From: Candidatus Bathyarchaeota archaeon
Lineage (GTDB): Archaea > Thermoproteota > Bathyarchaeia > RBG-16-48-13 > GCA-020355125
DNA length: 12,376 nt
NCBI GenBank assembly: GCA_026014905.1
Contig: JAOZHK010000222.1
Coordinates: forward strand, 1-12,376
Reading direction: 5' to 3'
Shown: positions 7,063-12,376 of the stretch, piece after piece
Position numbering within the stretch: position 1 is the stretch's first letter
Layout of the letters: the number at the start of each line of letters is the position of its first letter
Translations under genes and position numbers: made by a program
Notes under the pieces: model-generated
Databases searched by the model: none
The model's input: only the letters and a program-made list of their open reading frames with translations
Told to the model about the DNA's origin: nothing

Positions 7063-8175
7063 ATGGCAGACCTCTTTGATACCACATCGATTCAAAGTAT
7101 GATCATAACGAATCGCTTTGTGCGCTCCGCAACCGGTACCCGTATGGCGCATGACGATGGCGGCATGACACCGAAACTCATGAAACATATTGTAGACCTG
7201 GTGGATGGCGGTGTTGGTTTAATCGTTTCTGGACACGCCTATGTCCACCCCGATGGACAAGCTTCCCCTCGCCAATTGGGAATATACAGCGATGCCTTAG
7301 TGCCCGGACTCACGACGCTCGTCAACACGGTTCATGAACGCGCTGGTACTATCGTTGCACAGCTCACGCACGGTGGAGCCCATAGTAATCCCGAACTCAC
7401 AGGCGTCGAAGCGATGGCACCTTCTACTATCCCTGCACAAGACGGGAAACGCATCCGATTTCCAGGTTGTAGAGCCATGACCTATGCGGATATTAATCGC
7501 ATAGTTGACGCCTTCCAAGCAGCTGCCCGTCGCGCATACGACGCAGGATTCGATGGCATCCAACTGCACGGAGCCCATGGCTACTTACTCAGCGAATTTC
7601 TCTCGCCATTCTATAATAAACGCACAGACAAATATGGCGGATGTGTACGGAACCGAGCCCGCATCGTTATCGACGCGTATCATGCTGTACGGAACGAAGT
7701 TGGCGACAACTATCCCGTTATGATTAAGATGAATGTCATCGACCTCTTAGCAAACGGCCTCTCCGTTGATGATGGACTTGAAGCAGCATCACTCTATGCA
7801 TCGGTAGGCTTTGACGCAATCGAACTGAGTGGAGGTACAAGCTGGGGAACCTTAGTCTTAAGCGATCCCCACCGCGCCATCTGCCGCAATGGTCCCCATG
7901 AAGCCTATTACCGCGACGTCGCCCAACAACTCACGTCCACACTTGAGACTCCCATCATCCTCACAGGCGGTATCAAATCCTATGAAGTTGCAGCTCAACT
8001 CATCAGTGACAGCATCGCAGATTACATTGGGCTCTGTCGTCCCCTCATCCGAGAACCCAACTTGGTGAATCGATGGAAATCGGGAGATACGCGGAAATCC
8101 GGTTGTTTGTCTGATAATGCGTGTCTATTTCGAGAGAATGGGAAGAATCTTCAATGTTTTCATATGAAGAATTAG
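7063..8175 (+). CDS. Old-yellow-enzyme family NADH:flavin oxidoreductase
   Basis: A 370-residue FMN-binding TIM-barrel enzyme. Motifs in order: NRFVRSATGTRM (17-28), QLTHGGAHSNPELTG (100-114), GFDGIQLHGAHGYLLSEFLS (162-181) with the active-site pair H169 and H172, NKRTDKYGG (185-193), a phosphate-binding GG at 302-303 and DYIGLCRPLIREP (320-332). The C-terminus holds a Cys pair (SGCLSDNAC) and a later Cys, a remnant of the region that binds an Fe-S cluster in the long 2-enoate-reductase relatives; the second flavoprotein half is absent. ATG 7063 is preferred to the in-frame GTG at 7054 because GAGTGA is 5 bases ahead of it. The family reduces activated C=C bonds; divergence from the corrinoid/LLM operon suggests a shared pathway. 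Confidence 0.93.
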   Translation: MADLFDTTSIQSMIITNRFVRSATGTRMAHDDGGMTPKLMKHIVDLVDGGVGLIVSGHAYVHPDGQASPRQLGIYSDALVPGLTTLVNTVHERAGTIVAQLTHGGAHSNPELTGVEAMAPSTIPAQDGKRIRFPGCRAMTYADINRIVDAFQAAARRAYDAGFDGIQLHGAHGYLLSEFLSPFYNKRTDKYGGCVRNRARIVIDAYHAVRNEVGDNYPVMIKMNVIDLLANGLSVDDGLEAASLYASVGFDAIELSGGTSWGTLVLSDPHRAICRNGPHEAYYRDVAQQLTSTLETPIILTGGIKSYEVAAQLISDSIADYIGLCRPLIREPNLVNRWKSGDTRKSGCLSDNACLFRENGKNLQCFHMKN

Positions 8176-8185
8176 CTTTTCTGTA

Positions 8186-8320
8186 TTGGCTCGCCATTAT
8201 CGTGTAGAATCGACGTGTATACCGCTTCTAAACGCGGGCGCTTATCAGAGCTATGACATCATACCTGGCGATGATGTTACCGAAGAAGATGGAGAAATGC
8301 AAGCCCAAATTGAAGAATAG
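8186..8320 (+). pseudogene. Possible remnant of a coding sequence (short open stretch with protein-like C-terminus)
   Basis: A 44-codon open stretch reads like the end of a protein: CIPLLNAGAYQSYDI near the middle, then an acidic tail PGDDVTEEDGEMQAQIEE before TAG. The LLNAGAY phrase loosely recalls the C-terminal barrel of PLP-dependent amino-acid decarboxylases, but this is too short to assign. There is no good start or ribosome-binding site, and an in-frame stop lies at 8165. It may be the relic of a gene whose 5' part was lost, or chance. The rest of 8176-8430 holds no gene. Confidence 0.22.
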
Positions 8321-8330
8321 CTAGCCAGCT
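8317..8330. repeat. AGCT-N4-AGCT intergenic element, copy 1
   Basis: ATAGCTAGCCAGCT. Similar copies are at 9281 and 11918. It overlaps the stop of the short open stretch. Confidence 0.4.
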
Positions 8331-8331
8331 T

Positions 8332-8339
8332 AATATATG
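8332..8339 (+). promoter_or_regulatory. Possible TATA-like box for the 6PGDH-like gene
   Basis: AATATATG lies about 92 bases before the ATG at 8431. If used, it would give a leader of roughly 65-70 bases. It is the best A/T box in the gap but is unproven. Confidence 0.25.
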
Positions 8340-8430
8340 ATATTGCCATCAAGTCCATGCATATCAAGCGTTTGCTTCCTGTCATGAATTAGCAAAAACT
8401 TAGATGTAACCAACATGGACTGGAGTTATA

Positions 8431-9276
8431 ATGTCTATGAATAAAGAGAAGATCGGCATCTTACATCCCGGCGCGATGGGAGTATCTATCGCTGCATCGG
8501 CACAGAATACGGGTTATACGGTCTATTGGGCGTCTGAGGGACGCAGCCCGCAGACACATGAGCGAGCAAACAAGATTAACTTACCTGATATGCATAGCGT
8601 TGCGAAGCTTTGTGATGAGTGCTCGGTTATCTTCAGTGTATGCCCACCTCATGCTGCCGAGGACGTGGCTAAAGAAGTTATCGACCTCGGTTTCAAAGGA
8701 GTCTTCTTGGACGCAAATGCCATATCCCCCCAGCGAGTAACTCGCATTGGTCAGACAATGTCCGACGCAGGGGTGGAATTCGTTGACGGGGGTATCATCG
8801 GCGGTCCAGCCTGGAAGCCTGGCAGAACATGGCTCTATCTCGCAGGTAAAGAGGCTCAAAGGGTGACATCCTATTTCTCTGCTGGACCACTTGAGACGTC
8901 TGTTATCGGAGATTCTGCCGGAAAGGCCTCGGCTCTAAAGATGTGCTATGCCGCGTACACCAAGGGAACGACCGCTTTGCTGTCGGCCATACTCGCAGTA
9001 GCCGAGGCGCAGGGTGTTCGTGAGGAACTGGCGAATCAATGGTCACGAGGCGGTTCAGATTTTACTGAACAATCAAACCGACGAGTGAGAGGAGTAACCG
9101 CAAAGGCCTGGCGATTTGTGGGGGAAATGGAGGAGATTGCTGTCACCTTTGAGGGAGCGGGAATGCCTGGAGGGTTTCACGTTGCCGCAGCCGAGGTTTA
9201 TCGCCGCATTGCCGGCTTCAAAGATACACAGGAAGTACCATCCCTTGCCGATGTCCTGACAGCGCTGCTGGTCTGA
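8431..9276 (+). CDS. NAD(P)-dependent 6-phosphogluconate-dehydrogenase-like oxidoreductase (DUF1932 type)
   Basis: A 281-residue protein of the beta-hydroxyacid dehydrogenase superfamily. The N-terminal Rossmann nucleotide-binding motif is seen at IGILHPGAMGVSIA (8-21), with VIFSVCPPHAAEDVA and FVDGGIIGGPAW in the expected places. The C-terminal helical part (KASALKMCYAAYTKGTTALLSAILAVAEAQGV, then AWRFVGEMEEIAVTFEGAGMPGGFHVAAAEVYRRI) matches the DUF1932-type C-terminal domain rather than true 6PGDH. The substrate is unknown. The start is well supported by GGAG 5 bases upstream. It stands alone between AGCT-N4-AGCT elements, and its codons look somewhat richer in G/C at third positions than its neighbours, which may hint at transfer from bacteria (impression only). 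Confidence 0.9.
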   Translation: MSMNKEKIGILHPGAMGVSIAASAQNTGYTVYWASEGRSPQTHERANKINLPDMHSVAKLCDECSVIFSVCPPHAAEDVAKEVIDLGFKGVFLDANAISPQRVTRIGQTMSDAGVEFVDGGIIGGPAWKPGRTWLYLAGKEAQRVTSYFSAGPLETSVIGDSAGKASALKMCYAAYTKGTTALLSAILAVAEAQGVREELANQWSRGGSDFTEQSNRRVRGVTAKAWRFVGEMEEIAVTFEGAGMPGGFHVAAAEVYRRIAGFKDTQEVPSLADVLTALLV

Positions 9277-9280
9277 TAAT

Positions 9281-9294
9281 ATAGCTTGCTAGCT
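9281..9294. repeat. AGCT-N4-AGCT intergenic element, copy 2
   Basis: ATAGCTTGCTAGCT lies between the convergent 6PGDH-like gene and the small minus-strand gene, touching the latter's stop codon. Its reverse complement matches copy 1 at 11 of 12 core positions. Confidence 0.4.
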
Positions 9295-9581
9295 TAGATG
9301 AGCCGTGTTAAAATATCGACTAAGGCATCCGCTCTTCGATGTGCTTTAGCTTCAAAAAGTTTGGGCGTTAAATACTCGTGTGTTAAAATGTATTCAACGA
9401 ATTCGTGGCGCAAGGTTCGTAAAGCTTCCTCACATTGTTGATCATGAATCACTATCATTGAATCAATTACCTTACCGTGTACTGCAGGCAATATCTCTGG
9501 ACACCACTTCACAGAAAGATGACCAGCTAATCCCACCTTCGTCTTGAGGCGGCGTAACTCTCTGTGCAGCTTTTGCTGCAC
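9294..9581 (-). CDS. Small conserved-looking protein with HEFxE motif, function unknown
   Basis: At least 95 residues from a GTG at 9581. The central part reads GKVIDSMIVIHDQQCEEALRTLRHEFVEYILTHEYL. The HEFVE stretch resembles the HExxE/HExxH pattern of small archaeal metalloprotease-like proteins, but no full zinc site can be confirmed; a helical, charged tail follows (AKAHRRADALVDILTRLI). The GTG has no ribosome-binding site. A good GAGGAG at 9635-9630 lies exactly 6 bases before an in-frame ATT at 9623, with no stop between, so the true protein may start there (109 residues). It follows the stop of the 60-residue gene closely, forming a small operon. Function not assigned. Confidence 0.7.
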   Translation of the reverse strand: MQQKLHRELRRLKTKVGLAGHLSVKWCPEILPAVHGKVIDSMIVIHDQQCEEALRTLRHEFVEYILTHEYLTPKLFEAKAHRRADALVDILTRLI

Positions 9582-9629
9582 TGGTGAAATGTCAACGTTG
9601 TTAGACTGGCGTGTATTAGTAATTCGTAT

Positions 9630-9635
9630 CTCCTC
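9630..9635 (-). promoter_or_regulatory. Strong ribosome-binding site pointing to a non-ATG (ATT) start at 9623
   Basis: Minus strand GAGGAG ends 6 bases before ATT (9623-9621), which is in frame with the HEFxE gene. No ATG, GTG or TTG lies at suitable spacing. It sits just after the stop codon (9641-9639) of the preceding gene. Confidence 0.5.
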
Positions 9636-9638
9636 TTG

Positions 9639-9821
9639 TCAATTTCTGACGTAATTATTACTTTTTAATAGATCTTGGTATTCGCATTTCCAGGGCCCAA
9701 GATATTGGTAAACAGTCCCTCGTTGCGCATAGGCATAGAGACGCCCGTTAATCTGTTTTTTACGAAGCTTCCATCGGTTCCTCAAGAGTTGTTGGATGTG
9801 GCGTATTTCACGCGTATCCAA
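9639..9821 (-). CDS. Small basic protein, function unknown
   Basis: A 60-residue frame from a TTG at 9821. The core reads RNRWKLRKKQINGRLYAYAQRGTVYQYLGPW, a strongly basic stretch followed by a Tyr-rich strand pattern and a YLGP motif. Short archaeal proteins and HTH-linked domains with a similar WKLR...NG..Y.Y...G....YLGP layout are familiar to me, but their role is not established; nucleic-acid binding is a guess from charge. Its first 40 bases overlap the end of the zinc-ribbon gene in another frame, and no clear ribosome-binding site precedes the TTG, so the start is uncertain. The same-strand packing with both neighbours supports a real gene. Confidence 0.6.
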   Translation of the reverse strand: MDTREIRHIQQLLRNRWKLRKKQINGRLYAYAQRGTVYQYLGPWKCEYQDLLKSNNYVRN

Positions 9822-10465
9822 GGGGGAGCAATACGTTGAGCATCGTATGGCTTGTACAATGGTGTGTGAACTATATAGATCCTGTAGTCCTTAGGCAGTA
9901 TCTCGTCACTTGGACAAGCAGTTATTGGTAGTTTGATCCATCTCCCTATCGTTTGATCGAGGCGAATTCTATATTCCAATTTCTGAACACGGCACTTGCA
10001 ATAAGGGCACACTTTAAAGACATGGTTTTTTTCTGTGATGTATGCATATTGTCGGAGAAACGCCTGACAATGACAGCGGTAAAATTGTGGCGGTATCATT
10101 ATCTCAAGAGTTCGCTGCCACCTCGTTGAATCATTGAGAGTAAAGCAGAGTTCGGGAGTTTGCCCAATAGAGAAGAGCTCGGAGTATTGGGGGCTCCGAG
10201 CCAGTATTCCCAGAAGGAGTTGATTTCCTGGATTGATGACGTATTGTATCGCGTTTAGAGGGACCTGAACAACGTGTTTCGTCCCAGGGCCGCTCTGGTC
10301 AAAGCGAATCTCGGTTGAGGTGAGCCTCAATCGGCCGCTCATCTGATTTCTGGTTTTGCTGTGACGATAGTTCGCAGTCTCCTGGAGAAGAGGGACGCTT
10401 TTCCTCTGGCGAATCTTCTGTCCACCCTTGCGGGAGAACACCGTTTTTAGAAAGTTGAGACCCAT
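9782..10465 (-). CDS. Zinc-ribbon protein with PH/GRAM-like N-terminal region, function unknown
   Basis: 227 residues from ATG 10465. The N-terminus is basic (SRKGGQKIRQRK). A beta-rich part follows at about 44-125 (GRLRLTSTEIRFDQSG, then VVQVPLNAIQYVI), which looks like a PH- or GRAM-like barrel. Next is a zinc-ribbon-like knuckle pair, C131-H-C133 and C153-PY-C156-K-C158. No signal peptide or membrane helix is seen. The frame extends to a TTG at 10492, but that would lie at or before the predicted transcript start, so ATG 10465 is preferred, with a short leader. It is the first gene of a three-gene minus-strand group divergent from the winged-helix gene. I do not recognise the family. Confidence 0.72.
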   Translation of the reverse strand: MGLNFLKTVFSRKGGQKIRQRKSVPLLQETANYRHSKTRNQMSGRLRLTSTEIRFDQSGPGTKHVVQVPLNAIQYVINPGNQLLLGILARSPQYSELFSIGQTPELCFTLNDSTRWQRTLEIMIPPQFYRCHCQAFLRQYAYITEKNHVFKVCPYCKCRVQKLEYRIRLDQTIGRWIKLPITACPSDEILPKDYRIYIVHTPLYKPYDAQRIAPPWIRVKYATSNNS

Positions 10466-10502
10466 CAAACGTGTATCAGCTCGAAATAACAAAGGTTTTA
10501 AC

Positions 10503-10514
10503 TAATATATACAT
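10503..10514. promoter_or_regulatory. Shared AT-rich promoter core for divergent genes
   Basis: TAATATATACAT (plus strand) offers TATA-like boxes in both directions. On the minus strand it would start transcripts near 10480 ahead of ATG 10465. On the plus strand it would start them near 10535 ahead of ATG 10563. Confidence 0.4.
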
Positions 10515-10515
10515 T

Positions 10516-10529
10516 AATATGCACATATT
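10516..10529. promoter_or_regulatory. Inverted repeat AATATG-CA-CATATT, candidate operator
   Basis: A perfect 6-base dyad around a CA centre, within the divergent promoter next to the TATA-like core. It is well placed for a dimeric winged-helix regulator, possibly the product of the adjacent gene. Binding is not shown. Confidence 0.4.
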
Positions 10530-10562
10530 CTATGCATTACTGCAAATATTAGGGTGATTCAT

Positions 10563-11456
10563 ATGGTCGAGTCAGACGAAAACAGAGTTGAGGAGGATCT
10601 GCTGAGAAGTGCTCTGGAGAACCACTTAGATTATCTCGTGGAAGATCCGTTCCGAGTATTGGGCGAAGAGATAACGAGTTACGTGAATAAGGGCACCGTA
10701 TATGAGTCTTGGTCACGAGCGATCCCCGCGTTTTACGGCAGGGCAGGGGCCAATAATCTCAAGGTTTTACTAAATCTCGCCTTGAAGGGCGCAATGACGA
10801 AATACGATATCACAAAGGCAGTCCATAATGTCAATAAGCTGTCCACTCTCTCCCTATACTCAACCATTAAACGCCGGGTCGATGATCTTTATAAAAAAGA
10901 GTACATCACCATCTGCAAAAAAGAATTTGCTAGCCGAAAACCTGTTGAAATGAATATCTATTCCCTAACCGTAAAAGGAATACTTGCAGCGTTGGCGAGT
11001 CAACGCGTTCGAGACCATTTAGAGGATCTCTTACAAGCCCATAGAACCGCCTTTCACAACGAGAGATTGCGAAAACTATTACGTTCTCTCCTCACGCGAG
11101 GAATACCGTGCTTTGCGGACTGGTATATTGGAACCCAATATCGCTGTCTCCTCGATCTGCCCCCCACTCTTGACACCGTTGCGTTACATTCTATTGAAAC
11201 CGCTATGTATCGCTCGCTACTTCGGGGCATACTAGATATTTATATACCTCTATCGCAACACCGAGCCCCAGCGTGGGTCAGCACCCTGAACCCACAACAA
11301 CAAAAAGAAGCCCTAGTCGGGTTTCTGGACGTAGCAATTATGAAGGCGATAGCTGAAGCGACAGACCATCACATAGAGTATTTAAGAAATTCAATTCAAA
11401 CCTATACGCAGTTGAAAACTTGGCTCTTACAATCAGCTTACGATGTGCAGAGCTAA
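10563..11456 (+). CDS. Winged-helix (PadR-like) domain protein, probable transcription regulator
   Basis: 297 residues. After an acidic helical N-terminus, residues about 65-145 look like a winged helix-turn-helix: NNLKVLLNLALKGAMTKYDITKAVHNVNKLSTLSLYSTIKRRVDDLYKKEYI, then a wing-like basic strand and IYSLTVKGILAALAS. The spacing of helices and the TxKG element resemble PadR/ArsR-type DNA-binding domains. Residues 150-297 are mostly helical with no family I recognise and may serve for dimerisation or ligand sensing. ATG 10563 is chosen over the in-frame GTG 10554 because GGGTGA sits 5 bases before it. It diverges from the zinc-ribbon gene group and may control it and itself through the dyad at 10516. 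The ligand is unknown. Confidence 0.78.
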   Translation: MVESDENRVEEDLLRSALENHLDYLVEDPFRVLGEEITSYVNKGTVYESWSRAIPAFYGRAGANNLKVLLNLALKGAMTKYDITKAVHNVNKLSTLSLYSTIKRRVDDLYKKEYITICKKEFASRKPVEMNIYSLTVKGILAALASQRVRDHLEDLLQAHRTAFHNERLRKLLRSLLTRGIPCFADWYIGTQYRCLLDLPPTLDTVALHSIETAMYRSLLRGILDIYIPLSQHRAPAWVSTLNPQQQKEALVGFLDVAIMKAIAEATDHHIEYLRNSIQTYTQLKTWLLQSAYDVQS

Positions 11457-11685
11457 TATACGCACGCGCACATCTATCATCGACGTGCACGTAAGGACAA
11501 GTAGCGGATACCACTACCTCGAGCGCGCAATAGCTAGTTATATTCGTCGTGAATCCATTCTTTAAAGATTATAAATATCGCATATTTCGTAGCAACATAG
11601 TGACAAAACATTCACGGTAACGCGTGTAAATCGCCTATTAGCGTAATTTGAGTGGGTTAAAACAATAAAAAACCGACGCTAGTTG

Positions 11686-11691
11686 ATTTTT
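11686..11691 (+). terminator. Possible U-tract terminator for the winged-helix gene
   Basis: ATTTTT, about 230 bases after the stop, is among the first T runs on the plus strand downstream. Archaeal termination often needs only a U-tract. Weak. Confidence 0.2.
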
Positions 11692-11792
11692 ACTCGGAAA
11701 GATCAAACGCTATATTCATTTTAGTTGAGTTAAGTGACAAATTGATCTGCGTACTGCCCATTTGTTTTCGCGTCTTTGAATTAATGTGAGCT

Positions 11793-11825
11793 GAAACGAA
11801 TATCGTTTCGCGCTAAAGCGTTTTG
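11793..11825 (+). terminator. Tandem hairpins followed by a T run
   Basis: GAAACGA-ATA-TCGTTTC (11793-11809) is a perfect 7-base inverted repeat. It is followed at once by CGC-TAAA-GCG (11811-11820) and TTTTGTT. This could end a plus-strand transcript or be part of a structured RNA. Confidence 0.35.
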
Positions 11826-11917
11826 TTAGACGGAGTGGAGAAAGGATTCAACATAGTGTGAGTTAATTTCGTCTTGTGAAGTATTTTGTATGTTTTATTC
11901 ACTTTGTAGTGGAATTA

Positions 11918-11931
11918 ATAGCTATCTAGCT
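11918..11931. repeat. AGCT-N4-AGCT intergenic element, copy 3
   Basis: ATAGCTATCTAGCT, in the gene-free region. It shares the pattern ATAGCT(A/T)(G/T)C(C/T)AGCT with copies at 8317 and 9281. Confidence 0.4.
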
Positions 11932-12003
11932 AGTGATATCACGATCTAAGACAGGTTATTGCATAAGACTATACATACTGACTTTGAGACATCTGCCTTC
12001 GAG

Positions 12004-12013
12004 TTTTTTTCTT
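12004..12013 (+). terminator. T-rich tract, possible archaeal terminator
   Basis: TTTTTTTCTT on the plus strand, the strongest U-tract of the gene-free region. It would end any plus-strand transcript initiated within the region. Confidence 0.25.
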
Positions 12014-12130
12014 TGAGTTAATGATAAAAACGTATGTGTTATCTCAAAAAGTATGAGTTAACAGCGGAATTTCATCGTATAGTGCTATTTAATGAGTAAG
12101 GCAACGCATTTTTAAAAGTACACACATATT

Positions 12131-12230
12131 TACGCGCGCGTAATAATATGTTGCTTAGTTACACAAGAACGTACTGTTTCAATGAAAGTGTGCGTATGTC
12201 TTGAAAGCACGAATAATACGCGCGCGCGTA
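12131..12230. repeat. Pair of CG-alternating palindromes in opposite flanking context
   Basis: TACGCGCGCGTA (12131-12142, followed by ATAAT) and TACGCGCGCGCGTA (12217-12230, preceded by GAATAA) are each palindromic. Their A/T flanks are arranged as an inverted pair around about 75 bases. They could form a large stem-loop or Z-DNA-prone sites. Confidence 0.4.
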
Positions 12231-12265
12231 TAAAATCTAGATACAACGCTCACGAGCACCCACTT

Positions 12266-12376
12266 CTAATCCTTTGTATTGCAGATTTCCACTAATCCGT
12301 TTACAAGCTGCTTAAATATTAAAACGTCATCAGTGTCAAGATCTAACAAAGCAGTAAATCTATTCCAAGGGATATC
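12266..12376 (-). CDS. C-terminal end of a gene cut by the window edge, unknown product
   Basis: The minus strand is open from the edge to TAG at 12268-12266, giving 36 residues: DIPWNRFTALLDLDTDDVLIFK followed by QLVNGLVEICNTKD. The amphipathic, acidic composition looks protein-like. The fragment is too short to name; its beginning lies beyond the window. Confidence 0.45.
   Translation of the reverse strand, partial: DIPWNRFTALLDLDTDDVLIFKQLVNGLVEICNTKD

Larger units (their letters stand above)
11727..12061 (+). repeat. Four dispersed copies of TGAGTTAA
   Basis: Exact TGAGTTAA occurs at 11726-11733, 11859-11866, 12014-12021 and 12054-12061, all on the plus strand. One-mismatch copies lie at 11653 (TGGGTTAA) and 11777 (TGAATTAA). 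Spacing is irregular (about 40-155 bases), unlike CRISPR. Confidence 0.45.
11457..12265. other. Long gene-free AT-rich region with short repeats
   Basis: Between the 3' ends of two convergent genes there is no open frame with protein-like content and no tRNA or rRNA that I can see. It contains TGAGTTAA repeats, an AGCT-N4-AGCT element, CG-alternating palindromes, tandem hairpins and T-tracts. An unannotated small RNA or regulatory array is possible. Confidence 0.6.

Noticed and set aside
8581..8859. 92-codon minus-strand open frame
   Set aside because: Antisense to the 6PGDH-like gene, which has a clear ribosome-binding site and domain pattern.
11653..12061. CRISPR array in the repeat-bearing region
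   Set aside because: Repeats are only eight bases and spacing is irregular; no 24-37 base direct repeat is present.

Overview
The window looks archaeal. Several genes have an A/T-rich TATA-like box about 25 bases ahead of a plausible transcript start. Ribosome-binding sites are of the GGTGA/GAGGA type, and the small wHTH, zinc-ribbon and HEFxE-type proteins have an archaeal flavour. Base composition is moderate, with AT-rich intergenic DNA. The lineage cannot be fixed from sequence alone; an anaerobic, uncultivated archaeon (Asgard- or Bathyarchaeia-like) is a guess.

Left part (1-6922, all minus strand). At the left edge is the N-terminal 285 codons of a radical SAM/SPASM protein of the anaerobic sulfatase-maturase type. 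Upstream of it on the same strand runs a compact gene series, read from 6922 down to 938: a pyruvate-kinase-C-terminal-domain-like protein, an LLM-type (F420/FMN) oxidoreductase, a MtaC/MtbC-type corrinoid protein, a uroporphyrinogen-decarboxylase-fold (MtaA/CmuA-like) protein only 3 bases behind it, and two different MFS transporters. Divergently, at 7063, lies an old-yellow-enzyme-family flavin oxidoreductase. I infer a corrinoid-dependent methyl-transfer or reductive catabolic module with its own transport. No classical substrate:corrinoid methyltransferase (MtaB/MttB type) is visible, and the URO-D-fold protein lacks the usual thiolate zinc ligands.

Middle (8176-9293). A short degenerate-looking stretch precedes a lone NAD(P)-dependent 6-phosphogluconate-dehydrogenase-like (DUF1932-type) gene.

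Right part (9294-11456). Three tightly packed small unknown genes on the minus strand (a zinc-ribbon protein, a 60-residue basic protein and a HEFxE-type protein that may use a rare ATT start) diverge from a winged-helix protein gene. The shared promoter region carries an AATATG-CA-CATATT dyad.

End (11457-12376). About 810 bases without a convincing gene hold several short repeats: TGAGTTAA copies, an AGCT-N4-AGCT element, CG-alternating palindromes and tandem hairpins. The 3' end of a further minus-strand gene follows at the right edge.
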